Below, piece after piece: positions 9,812 to 17,725 of a stretch of 25,419 nucleotides of DNA (positions are counted from its first letter, which is position 1; every line of letters begins with the position of its first letter). The stretch covers positions 1-25,419 of the forward strand of contig CAZCZO010000032.1 in assembly GCA_964503275.1 (NCBI GenBank). The letters run 5' to 3'. The notes beneath the pieces are model-generated. The model was given only the letters and a program-made list of their open reading frames with translations. It searched no databases and was not told the DNA's origin. This stretch comes from DASRAP01 sp964503275 (GTDB lineage: Bacteria; Gemmatimonadota; Gemmatimonadetes; Gemmatimonadales; Gemmatimonadaceae). Made by a program: the position numbers and the translations under genes.

Positions 9812-12800
9812 ATGATGGAGGCCGGCACACCCGGTCCTGCGGTGCCGGTCCTGCCTCGCGCGGCCCGGTTGGCCCAGTGGTGCTTCGGGACCGCCGCCGC
9901 TCTCGCGCTGACGGTCCTCGGTGGGTGGATCGCGGGACGTCCGCAGGCGTTCACCTTCGGGGCGACGTTCGTCGCGATGGCGCCGACCACGGCGCTCGCG
10001 ATCACCGCGCTGGCGGCCCTCGGCAGCGCCGTCGCTCGGCGTCCCGGTCCCCAGCGCCGCGCGGTGCTGGTCCGCGCCCTGCTCGGCTTCGTCGTCGCGG
10101 TGGGCGTCCTGGGCCTCGCCGAGCCGCTCCGCCTTGAGGTGCTGGTCGACTCGTGGCTCGGCGGCGGCGATGTCTCGGCGGCGCGCCCGTTCGGAGGACG
10201 GATGTCGCGTTACACGGCGGCGCTGCTCGCGTTGATCGCCGTGGCCGCGTGGCTCAGCCTGCGCGATACCGCTCTGGCCTCTCGCGCGGCACGTCGCTGT
10301 GGGGGAGCGGCCACGCTCATCGCGCTGCTCATCCTCGAGGGCTACCTGCTCGGCGGCGCCCCGCTGTACGGAGGCCACGCGATGCCGATCGCGTTGCTGA
10401 CGACGGTCGCCCTGGTGCTGTTGGGGTCGGGCGTCGTGCTCAGCACACCGCCGGTCCCGGCCCGCGAGTCCGCCTTCGACCGGCGCTTCGGGGTACCAGC
10501 GGGCTTCGGGATCGTCGTCGGGGTGACCGCGCTGCTCGTAGCGGGCGGCAGTGCCGCCTGGTGGGAGGCGCAGCGTCGCAGTCACGACGCGCAGACGCGC
10601 GAGGCGCTGACCGCCGTCGCGCGCGGGAAGGCGAGCCAGATCGATGAATGGCTCAACGGACATCTGTCGACGGGGCGGGCCACAGAGGCGATCCGGTGGT
10701 CACGAAGTGTCCTGGGGACACCACTCGATGCTTCGGTCGTCCAGTGGCTACAAGCGATCGTCGCGTCGGAGGGCTACGCGGAGGGTGCGATCGTCTCCCC
10801 CGCGGGGGTGGTGCTCGCGTCGGTCGGCGCGCTCGACGTCCGACACGCGTCGGAGTTCCTGCAGCACACCACACGCTCGAGCGCGCAGGGTGCCGTGACC
10901 CTCACTGACATCCACCGGCACGGCGAGCGCGTGCGTCTGGAGCTGTGGACGCCGTTGCGGACCATCGACGACACACTGCCAAGCGCCTGGCTGTTCCTGT
11001 CGATCGACGCCCAGGCCACGTTGTTCGATCAGCTGCGCGACCTCCCCGACATCGCGTCGACCCTCGCCATCGTCGTCTGGCGCGCCGACGGCGACTCCGC
11101 GACGATCATCAACGACCCGCGTCCGGGCGACACGACCGCCCTCCGCTTCCGGGTGCCGCTGCGCGAGCCGACGGCCATGACGTCGGTGCGCGTGCTCCGT
11201 GGTGAGACTGCGGTCCCCTTCGGTCGCGACCATCACGACCGCGAGGTCGCGGTCGAGTACGCCACGGTGCGGCTGCTTCCGTGGCTGCTCGCAGCCAAGA
11301 TCGATCGCAACGAATTGCTCGCCCCCGCCACGAGCAGCGCCGTGCGGGGCCTGTTGCTGTCCCTCGGCTTGGTCATCGCCGTGGCCGCCGCAGCGGCCGC
11401 CTTCCTCTCGCGTCGGGAGCTCGAGGCCGCGACGCGGGAACTGGAGCTCGTCGACGCCCGCGAGCGCAGCTTGGCCGACCTCGCCGACAGCGAGCGCCGC
11501 TACGCCCGCGCGATCCAGGCCACCACCGACGGCCTCTGGGAGTGGCAGCCCGCGCTCGATGCACTGTACTGCTCGGCCCGGTGGTGCGAGATCGTCGGTC
11601 TGCCGCGCGCGGAATCCCCTGCCACGATGTCCGCCTTGCAGGCCCGCATCCATCCCAGCGACGCGGCGCGCGTGACGGCGGAGTTGCGGGCGCACGTCGA
11701 GACCGGCGCCGCGTACGACCAAGCGTACCGCATCCGTCACGCCGACGGCAGCTGGCGGTGGGTCCGGGACCGAGCAGAGTCGGAGCGCGACGCGTCGGAG
11801 CGGGCGCTGCGCGTGACCGGCGCGATGACGGATATCACCGCGCAGCGGCAGCTCGAGCAGGCGATGCAGCGCACCGACCGCGTGCTGCGTGTCCGATCGG
11901 CGTGCAACGTGGCACTGGTGCACGCGACCGATGAACAGTCGCTGCTCGAGTCCACCTGCGAGATCGCCGTGCGTGAGGGCGGATTTCGGATGGCCTGGGT
12001 CGGCTACGCGGTGGACGCGCCCGGCTTCCCGGTGCGGGTGATGGCGTCGAGCGGCGCGGTGGGCGACTACCTCACGCGGGCCGAGGTGTCGTGGGATGCC
12101 GAGGACCCACGTGGGCAGGGGCCGACGGGTCGATGCATCCGGAGCGGCGAACTGCAGGTCGCGCAGGATCTGGCACGCGACGCACGCTCGTCGGTCTGGC
12201 GGGACGCGGCGCGCGAGCACGGATTCGCGGCGTCGCTGTCGATCCCGCTGCTCGTGCACGGGCGCGTGATCGGCGCCCTCATGCTCTACGCGGATGAGTC
12301 GTTCGCGTTCGATGCGGCCGAACAGGCCCTGCTCAGCGAGGTGGGGAGCGATATCGCGTTCGGGATCGCCGCGAAGCGCGACCAGGTCGCGGTCGCCGCC
12401 CAGCAATCGCAGCTGACGCTGTTCCGCGAGGTGATCGAGCGCTCGACCGATGCGATCTTCATCGCGGACGCCGCGACGGGACGCTTCGTGGACTTCAACG
12501 CGATGGCGGCCCGATCCCTGGGCTACACGCCCGACGAACTCCTCGCCCTCAACGTCTACGACATCGTGGAACCGATGTCCACGCCGCAGGGATATGCCGC
12601 GATGGTCAGCGCGCTGCGCGCGAACGGACCGACCGTGGCGGCCTCGGTCCATCGCCGCAAGGACGCCGCCCCCATCCCCGTGGAAGTCGCGCGGACCTTG
12701 CTGACCGTGAACGGCCGCGAGCTGATCCTCGGCATCGCGCGCGACGTGAGCGAGCGGATCGCGCTGCAAGAGCAACTAATCCAGTCTCAGAAGCTGGAGG

Positions 12801-13948
12801 GGCTGGGCCGCCTGGCCGGCGGGATCGCGCACGACTTCAACAACATGCTCACGGTCATCAACGCGACCGCCGACCTCGCCCTCAGCGCGCTGCCCACCTC
12901 GGACGACCGGCGGGCGGACTTCGAGGAGATCCGCGGTGCCGGCCAACGCGCCGCCGCCCTGACCGCGCAGCTGCTGTCCTTCAGTCGGCGTCAGGTGATG
13001 CACCGCGAAGTGCTCGACGTCAGCGCGGTCACGGAGCGATTCGGGAACCTGCTGCGTCGCGTGATCGGCGAGGACGTCCTCCTCGAGGTTCGCAGCCCGG
13101 CGACTCCGGTGTGGATCAACGCGGACCCCGGGCACCTCGAGCAGATCCTCATGAACCTCGCGGTGAATGCGCGCGATGCCCTGCCACGGGGTGGCACCGT
13201 CGTCGTGGACACGGCCGTCGTGGACCTGAACGAGGCCTTCACGCTGCGGCACCCCACCACCACGCCGGGACCACACGCGCGGCTCCAGGTGCGCGACGCC
13301 GGGACCGGCATGACCGACGACGTCAAGGCGAGGATCTTCGAGCCGTTCTTCACCACGAAGCCCGCCGGCCGCGGGACGGGGCTGGGCCTCGCGACCGTGT
13401 ACGGCCTCGTCAAGCAGATGGGCGGCAGCATCTGGATCACCAGCGCGCCCGGCGAAGGCACCACGGTGGACATCTACTTCCCGCTGATCGAGGCGCCCGC
13501 GGAACGCGCCGCCACCGTGGATCGCCCCCAGGCCCTGCGCGGCCACGAGACGATCCTCGTCGTGGAGGACGAGAGTTCGATCCGGCTCGTCGCGCGCCGC
13601 GTGCTCGAGCGCGCAGGCTACACGGTGCTCACCGCGTCCGATGCGACCGAGGCCTTGGACACGCTCGCGCAGTCAGGCGGAACGGTCCATTTGCTGCTGA
13701 GCGACGTGGTGATGCCTGGCATGCCCGGTACGGAACTGGCCGCGCGGGTGCGCGAGCGCTACCCGGCGATCCGCATCCTGCTGACCTCGGGCTACTCGCA
13801 GGAGCTGCTCGAGCAACGGGCGGCAGGCGCGTCACCGTTCGACCTGCTCAGCAAGCCCTACTCGATGGACGAACTCACGGCGACCGTGCGCCGTGTCCTC
13901 GACGGACCGGCACCGAGCGCGCCCGTCAACACGCCAACACCGCGTTGA
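9812..13948 (+). CDS. Hybrid sensor histidine kinase: multi-TM sensor, PAS, GAF, PAS, kinase, receiver
   Basis: A 1378-residue membrane hybrid kinase. The order is: several hydrophobic helices in the first 210 residues; another helix near 230-250, an extracytoplasmic sensory region (about 255-510) with Cache-like features, and a closing helix near 512-535. Then come PAS (about 560-680, DGLWEW, ending MTDITAQRQLEQ), GAF (about 690-855), and PAS (about 868-990, STDAIFIAD, ending RDVSERIALQEQ). The kinase core has the phospho-acceptor His1007 in GGIAHDFNN, an N-box NLAVNARDAL, the DAGTGM box and GTGLGLATVYG. The receiver (about 1245-1370) has Asp1298 in LLSDVVMPG and the conserved Lys in LLSKPYS. 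No separate regulator lies beside it, so its output partner is unknown. The start is the ATG at 9812 or 9815. Its 3' end overlaps the convergent CYTH gene by 23 bases. Confidence 0.94.
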   Translation: MMEAGTPGPAVPVLPRAARLAQWCFGTAAALALTVLGGWIAGRPQAFTFGATFVAMAPTTALAITALAALGSAVARRPGPQRRAVLVRALLGFVVAVGVLGLAEPLRLEVLVDSWLGGGDVSAARPFGGRMSRYTAALLALIAVAAWLSLRDTALASRAARRCGGAATLIALLILEGYLLGGAPLYGGHAMPIALLTTVALVLLGSGVVLSTPPVPARESAFDRRFGVPAGFGIVVGVTALLVAGGSAAWWEAQRRSHDAQTREALTAVARGKASQIDEWLNGHLSTGRATEAIRWSRSVLGTPLDASVVQWLQAIVASEGYAEGAIVSPAGVVLASVGALDVRHASEFLQHTTRSSAQGAVTLTDIHRHGERVRLELWTPLRTIDDTLPSAWLFLSIDAQATLFDQLRDLPDIASTLAIVVWRADGDSATIINDPRPGDTTALRFRVPLREPTAMTSVRVLRGETAVPFGRDHHDREVAVEYATVRLLPWLLAAKIDRNELLAPATSSAVRGLLLSLGLVIAVAAAAAAFLSRRELEAATRELELVDARERSLADLADSERRYARAIQATTDGLWEWQPALDALYCSARWCEIVGLPRAESPATMSALQARIHPSDAARVTAELRAHVETGAAYDQAYRIRHADGSWRWVRDRAESERDASERALRVTGAMTDITAQRQLEQAMQRTDRVLRVRSACNVALVHATDEQSLLESTCEIAVREGGFRMAWVGYAVDAPGFPVRVMASSGAVGDYLTRAEVSWDAEDPRGQGPTGRCIRSGELQVAQDLARDARSSVWRDAAREHGFAASLSIPLLVHGRVIGALMLYADESFAFDAAEQALLSEVGSDIAFGIAAKRDQVAVAAQQSQLTLFREVIERSTDAIFIADAATGRFVDFNAMAARSLGYTPDELLALNVYDIVEPMSTPQGYAAMVSALRANGPTVAASVHRRKDAAPIPVEVARTLLTVNGRELILGIARDVSERIALQEQLIQSQKLEGLGRLAGGIAHDFNNMLTVINATADLALSALPTSDDRRADFEEIRGAGQRAAALTAQLLSFSRRQVMHREVLDVSAVTERFGNLLRRVIGEDVLLEVRSPATPVWINADPGHLEQILMNLAVNARDALPRGGTVVVDTAVVDLNEAFTLRHPTTTPGPHARLQVRDAGTGMTDDVKARIFEPFFTTKPAGRGTGLGLATVYGLVKQMGGSIWITSAPGEGTTVDIYFPLIEAPAERAATVDRPQALRGHETILVVEDESSIRLVARRVLERAGYTVLTASDATEALDTLAQSGGTVHLLLSDVVMPGMPGTELAARVRERYPAIRILLTSGYSQELLEQRAAGASPFDLLSKPYSMDELTATVRRVLDGPAPSAPVNTPTPR

Positions 13949-13950
13949 CG
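13924..13950. terminator. Inverted repeat spanning the convergent kinase and CYTH stop codons
   Basis: CGTCAAC (13924-13930) and GTTGACG (13944-13950) are perfect 7-base arms around a 13-base loop. Each arm contains the stop codon of one of the two convergent genes. There is no T-tract. A symmetric, bidirectional transcription end is the likely use; a chance repeat caused by two TGA codons is the alternative. Confidence 0.35.
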
Positions 13951-14450
13951 TAGGCCGACTCGTCGGTCACCTCGCGGACCACGACCGCCGCCAACCAGGC
14001 TGGAAGCTCCACCGGTGCATCGGGGCGACGCAGCTCGACCTCGGCGAGGACGAGGCGGCGGTCCGTGAACTCATCGACCATCCAGGTCGCATCGGCCAGC
14101 GCCACGACATAGCGTCGCTTCCGCACGCGCCGTCCCTCGGTGAACGGCCACATCGCGCGGAACAGGGCCGCCGCGCAACGCTCCTCAAGCTCCACACGCT
14201 GCACGCCGACGCCCACCTTCACCGTCCGGTAGCGCCGCGTGCGCCCCGCCGACCGCACCTCGCGGAGCCGCTCGACCAAGCGGCGCCCCGGCAGATAGCC
14301 CTGGGCGATCTCCTCCACGGAGGCTCCCCGCGGGATCACGGGGAGACTCCGACAGAGGAACTTGCGCTCGATCTCGATCGCCGCGCGGGGCACTGCGGCG
14401 AGGAGTGCGGCGTCGCGCCCACGCCCCGCCGCCCGCGATCCCCGCCTCAC
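13926..14450 (-). CDS. CYTH-domain protein (triphosphate tunnel metalloenzyme family)
   Basis: A protein of about 174 residues with the CYTH signature IEIERKFL (ExExK) about 24 residues from the chosen start, followed by basic and acidic strand patches (QGYLPG, RLREVRSAGRTRRYRTVKVG, VELEE, RKRRYVVALADATWMVDEF, LVLAEVEL). This alternation lines a positively charged tunnel that binds triphosphates; known members hydrolyse inorganic triphosphate, thiamine triphosphate or make cAMP. The GTG at 14450 overlaps the upstream peptidase stop (GTGA), the idiom seen elsewhere here. GTG codons at 14456 and 14393 are alternatives; 14393 would place ExExK close to the N-terminus as in most relatives. The exact activity cannot be told. 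It converges on the kinase gene with overlapping ends. Confidence 0.85.
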   Translation of the reverse strand: MRRGSRAAGRGRDAALLAAVPRAAIEIERKFLCRSLPVIPRGASVEEIAQGYLPGRRLVERLREVRSAGRTRRYRTVKVGVGVQRVELEERCAAALFRAMWPFTEGRRVRKRRYVVALADATWMVDEFTDRRLVLAEVELRRPDAPVELPAWLAAVVVREVTDESAYVNAVLAC

Positions 14451-16882
14451 CACCACACGCGATAGGGCTTCCAGTACGGGAACCCGTCGTCAACGTCCTC
14501 CCACGTCGGCGCGGCGGTGGGCCGCGCCCCACGCTCGGCCGGCTGCCGCATCTCGAAGTTCGCCGGCGGCGTCGCGCCCAGCAGATGCTCCACGAAGTAA
14601 TCCCAGCGACGGCGGATGAAGTACGGTTCGTTGAGCCCGTGATTCCGGTTCGGCGCCCACACGAGATCGAAGGACTTGTTGGCCTTGATCAGCTCGTCGA
14701 TCACTTGCACGGTCATCGCCGGATGCACGTTGTCGTCCATATCCCCGTGCATCAGCAGCAGCTTGCCCGCCAGGTTCTTCGCCATCAGCTGATTGGCCGA
14801 GTTGGCGAAATTATCGGTGCGCCGCGCCGAGTCGCGCTGCATCAGCCCTTGGTACTTCTCGGCCCAGTAGATGTTGTACGAGCGGTTGTCGTGATTGCCC
14901 GCCCCGCTGACGGCCACGTGGAAGAACTCCGGGTAGCGCAGGATCGCATCGGTCGAGGCGAAGCCGCCGCCCGAGTGCCCGAAGATGCCGACACGGTCGA
15001 GGTCCACCCACGCATGCCGTGCCGCCAGTTGCTTGATCGCGGCGATGTGGTCCGGGAGCCCGTTGTCGCCGAAGAAACCGTAGTAGTTGTCGTGGAAGGC
15101 CTTCGACCGCAGCGGCGTGCCCAGGTGATCGAGCTGGAGGACGATGAACCCCAGCTGCGCCAGCGCGTGCGGCTCACCGCCGTTCTTGAACGACCAGCTA
15201 CCCACCGAGCCGACCTGCGGCCCCGGATAGATGTGCGAGATGATCGGATAGCGCTTCGTCGCGTCCAGGTCGGGCGGCAGATACAGCACCCCGTAGATGT
15301 CGGTCAGCCCGTCGCGGGCCTTCACGCTGACCACCTGCGGGGGCGTCCACCCCGCCTCGACCAGCGCGGCGACATCGGCCAGCTCGAGCGTCCGGACGAT
15401 GCGACCACTCGGCGCGGCACGCAACACCGTCACCGGGGCCGACTCGATCCGGGAATACTGGTCCACGAAGAACTTGCCGCTGGGGCTGAACGTGATGACG
15501 TGGTGCCCATCCTCAGGCGTCAGCAGCGTCAGGCCACTCCCGTCGAAGTTGATGCGGTACAACTTGGGGTAGTACAGGAAGCCGTCGCGGCCGCGGCCGG
15601 TGAAGTAGATCTGCTGTGCGACCTCATCGACGTGGCTGATCTGCCCGACCTGCCAGTCGCCGCTGGTGAGCTGCGCTGCCGGTTCGGGGGTCATGCGGGT
15701 CGTGGAACCAGTGACCGCCGCCATCGCGGCCACGCCCTTCCCATCGAAGCGATACAAGTGCCCCCAGCCATCGCGCTCCGACCACCAGAAGGCGTGCGCA
15801 CGGTCACGGGTGACGTAGAAGCTCGCGGGGTCCTGTGGGTTGGCGATCTCGACGTACGTCTTCCCCGAGTCGCGCGCGATGATGCGCGCCGCACCGGTCG
15901 CCGCGTCGACCTCGGCGAGGTACGCCGCTTTCGACCCACGCATCAACCACGACAGGTAGACGGCGTCCGACGCGTCGGTCCAGGCCGAATCCCGGACCGA
16001 CCCGCCGATGCTCAGCAGGTTCGGACGCACGGGCAGCTGCGCGACCACGTTGGTCTTCGCGGCGACGTCGATCAGGTGCACCCGCGGGTACGGCACGGCC
16101 GTGTCGCCCGGGAGCGCGTAGGGCTGCGAGAAGTGCCGGGGCCGCTGCGGCGTGTAGCTGATGTAGTGCATGTGCGCGACCCCGCGCTCATCCTGCCGGT
16201 ACACGGCGAGGCGACGGGAGTCGGGCGACCAGCGCAGGTTCGGCGTGCGCGTGTCGGGCCCGGGGCGCTGCAACTGCGAGGGGCGGGGCTCCGTGAGTCC
16301 GTAGCCGTTGAACTCGACGCCGTCGGTGGTGAGCTGCACGGAATCGCCGCGTGTGACCGCATTGCGCACCCACACGTTGCGCTGATGGATGAACGCCTCG
16401 AGGCGCTTGTCCGGCGACTTCACGAACGGCCCCTGCGTCGGGAGCGTGTCACCGACGGTGCAGGCATAGCGCGTGATGTCGCACACGAAGCGCTTGCGGA
16501 CCGCCGTGAACTCGATCCGGGACTCGTCGGCCCCGTCATCGGCGAAGCGGAAGGTCGTGAACGGCAGCGCATTGCTGTCGAAGGCCGTGTCGGCGGCGAG
16601 CGTCAGGGCCCGCGCCAATCGGCCATGATCGAAGAGCAGCCCGCGTGTGTTGCGCACCGGATCGACCAGCACGAACTCCGCACCGGTGGCGGTCTTGTTG
16701 CGGTACCAGAAGCGATCCCCGTCCTTGAGCCACCCGGGCGTGACTTGATCGCCGGTGACCAAGCGCGTGGTGTGCCAGTTGAGCAGGCGCTCCGCGCGCG
16801 TGTAATCGACCTGCGCCATCAACGGCGAGGTCAGCAGGGCCGCGAGCCCGCAGACTCGGAGGACGTCTCGAAGGAGGCGCAT
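14447..16882 (-). CDS. Exported S9 family peptidase, DPP-IV-like
   Basis: An 811-residue prolyl-oligopeptidase-clan serine peptidase. A signal peptide is evident (MRLLRDVLRVCGLAALLTSPLMA, likely cut before QVDYT), so it acts in the periplasm or outside. The middle is the beta-propeller DPP-IV N-terminal region (RWSPDSRRLAVYRQDE and similar blades). The C-terminal hydrolase carries Ser637 in GHSGGG, Asp716 in MDDNVHP and His748 in NRNHGL; the 79- and 32-residue spacings match those of DPP-IV. The Glu-Glu pair that binds the free N-terminus in true DPP-IV was not found before the propeller, so dipeptidyl specificity is doubtful. The ATG at 16882 was chosen over an upstream ATG at 16975 because it starts the signal peptide and sits below a candidate promoter. 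The CYTH gene is coupled behind it. Confidence 0.92.
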   Translation of the reverse strand: MRLLRDVLRVCGLAALLTSPLMAQVDYTRAERLLNWHTTRLVTGDQVTPGWLKDGDRFWYRNKTATGAEFVLVDPVRNTRGLLFDHGRLARALTLAADTAFDSNALPFTTFRFADDGADESRIEFTAVRKRFVCDITRYACTVGDTLPTQGPFVKSPDKRLEAFIHQRNVWVRNAVTRGDSVQLTTDGVEFNGYGLTEPRPSQLQRPGPDTRTPNLRWSPDSRRLAVYRQDERGVAHMHYISYTPQRPRHFSQPYALPGDTAVPYPRVHLIDVAAKTNVVAQLPVRPNLLSIGGSVRDSAWTDASDAVYLSWLMRGSKAAYLAEVDAATGAARIIARDSGKTYVEIANPQDPASFYVTRDRAHAFWWSERDGWGHLYRFDGKGVAAMAAVTGSTTRMTPEPAAQLTSGDWQVGQISHVDEVAQQIYFTGRGRDGFLYYPKLYRINFDGSGLTLLTPEDGHHVITFSPSGKFFVDQYSRIESAPVTVLRAAPSGRIVRTLELADVAALVEAGWTPPQVVSVKARDGLTDIYGVLYLPPDLDATKRYPIISHIYPGPQVGSVGSWSFKNGGEPHALAQLGFIVLQLDHLGTPLRSKAFHDNYYGFFGDNGLPDHIAAIKQLAARHAWVDLDRVGIFGHSGGGFASTDAILRYPEFFHVAVSGAGNHDNRSYNIYWAEKYQGLMQRDSARRTDNFANSANQLMAKNLAGKLLLMHGDMDDNVHPAMTVQVIDELIKANKSFDLVWAPNRNHGLNEPYFIRRRWDYFVEHLLGATPPANFEMRQPAERGARPTAAPTWEDVDDGFPYWKPYRVWW

Positions 16883-16919
16883 CGACAAGGACCAGTGGAG
16901 GGCGAAAGGGGGTGCTGCA

Positions 16920-16948
16920 AGCATACGTCCCGAGGCGCCACGCCGGAA
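16920..16948 (-). promoter_or_regulatory. Candidate promoter for the S9 peptidase
   Basis: On the minus strand TTCCGG (16948-16943), a 17-base spacer and TATGCT (16925-16920) precede the peptidase ATG by 37 bases. The -35 hexamer is identical to that proposed for the histidine kinase. It lies back to back with the DUF2007 promoter. Confidence 0.45.
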
Positions 16949-16952
16949 GCGC

Positions 16953-16982
16953 TTGCGGTCCGCCACCGCCGCCACCTAGCTT
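16953..16982 (+). promoter_or_regulatory. Candidate leaderless promoter for the DUF2007 gene
   Basis: TTGCGG (16953-16958), an 18-base spacer and TAGCTT (16977-16982) are followed after exactly 6 bases by the ATG of the DUF2007 gene. Transcription would begin at or next to the A of ATG, which gives a leaderless message. Confidence 0.5.
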
Positions 16983-16988
16983 GGGCGC

Positions 16989-17219
16989 ATGTCCGACGAC
17001 GCGCAGTGGGTCCAGATCCGCTCCTTCAACTCGCACTTCGAGGCCGAGCAGGCTCAGATGGTGCTCGAGGACGAGGAGATCCCCGCCCTGCTCCAGGGCA
17101 ACACCATCGGCATGTTCGGGGCGGGCTTCCAGGGCATGGTCGTGGGGGGCGTGCGGCTCAGCGTGCCCTCACCGGTGGTCGAGGAGGCCGAACAGCTCCT
17201 GACCGACGCCGGGCTCTGA
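16989..17219 (+). CDS. DUF2007 family small protein
   Basis: A 76-residue protein of the DUF2007 (putative signal-transducing) family, a ferredoxin-like fold with no proven function. Typical features are WVQIRSFNSHFEAEQAQMVLEDEEIPALLQ, where two strands flank a helix and the phrase on substituting or shortening chains recurs in the family, then a glycine-rich turn and the closing VRLSVPSPVVEEAEQLL. It has no signal peptide or cysteine. The ATG stands 6 bases behind a TAGCTT element and there is no Shine-Dalgarno sequence. It converges with the zinc ribbon gene, with a 9-base-arm stem-loop over its stop codon. It appears to be a stand-alone transcript. Confidence 0.83.
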   Translation: MSDDAQWVQIRSFNSHFEAEQAQMVLEDEEIPALLQGNTIGMFGAGFQGMVVGGVRLSVPSPVVEEAEQLLTDAGL

Positions 17220-17227
17220 GCCCGGCG
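17207..17227. terminator. Perfect 9-bp stem-loop over the DUF2007 stop codon
   Basis: CGCCGGGCT (17207-17215), loop CTG and AGCCCGGCG (17219-17227) form a perfect, very GC-rich hairpin. The DUF2007 TGA lies in its loop, and it ends 10 bases from the convergent zinc ribbon stop. No T-run follows on either strand, so it is not a textbook intrinsic terminator, but it is well placed to end both transcripts. Confidence 0.55.
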
Positions 17228-17236
17228 CCCGCCCCC

Positions 17237-17725
17237 TCAGGCGGCGACGCGCCACCCGCAGGCGGCACAGAATCGCGCGCCCGCACCGGTGATCGCCTCG
17301 CCACACTGGCCGCACCAGCCGCGCAGATAATGGCCGCAGCCTGAGCAGTACACCGCGTCGGCCTCCGGCGGCACCTCGCCACAACTGCCACAGCCGACGG
17401 CGCGCGCCCGCGCCGCGCGGACCAACGCTTCGGCCGGGTCCACCGTCGCCTCGGCGGCCGCATCGGCCGCGCGCAACTCGACGATCGCCTTCGCCGTGTA
17501 CGCCGACTTGAGCTGCGCGTAGTCCTGGTCCGACAGCTTGCCCGTGGCCCGGTCGAACTCGATCTCACGCAAGGCTTGGATCGCCCCGGCCCGGTGCTGC
17601 GCATCGACCGCGTGCTCGCGGCCAGCGCGCGCCGCCGTCAGCACACCCTCGCCGTTCAGCAGGGGCAGCAGCACGAAGACCAGCGCGGCAGCGGCGAGCG
17701 CCGCCCCCACGAGCAGTTCCGTCAC
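17237..17725 (-). CDS. CcmI-like N-terminus fused to a double zinc ribbon, in the cytochrome c maturation cluster
   Basis: A 162-residue protein coupled behind ccmF. Residues 4-23 form a membrane helix (LLVGAALAAAALVFVLLPLL). Residues 49-80 (IQALREIEFDRATGKLSDQDYAQLKSAYTAKA) resemble the first soluble segment of CcmI/CycH and related haem-lyase accessory proteins. Two zinc ribbons follow with eight cysteines in four CxxC pairs (112/115, 127/130, 138/141, 153/156). The GTG at 17725 overlaps the ccmF stop (GTGA). CcmI normally chaperones apocytochrome c through a TPR tail; here that tail is replaced by zinc ribbons, so a substrate-binding or regulatory role in c-type cytochrome assembly is inferred. 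Orientation (N-terminus out, ribbons in the cytoplasm) is likely but not proven. No ccmG or ccmH follows. Confidence 0.82.
   Translation of the reverse strand: MTELLVGAALAAAALVFVLLPLLNGEGVLTAARAGREHAVDAQHRAGAIQALREIEFDRATGKLSDQDYAQLKSAYTAKAIVELRAADAAAEATVDPAEALVRAARARAVGCGSCGEVPPEADAVYCSGCGHYLRGWCGQCGEAITGAGARFCAACGWRVAA

Noticed and set aside
10748..12775. A 675-codon minus-strand frame opposite the histidine kinase
   Set aside because: Antisense shadow of PAS, GAF and sensor coding sequence; low-complexity RGH-rich translation and no plausible start signal.
14405..17344. A 979-codon open frame on the plus strand opposite the S9 peptidase and CYTH genes
   Set aside because: It runs antisense to clearly coding sequence, is rich in Arg, Gly, Val and His with no recognisable domain, and comes from the high GC at third positions of the real genes.
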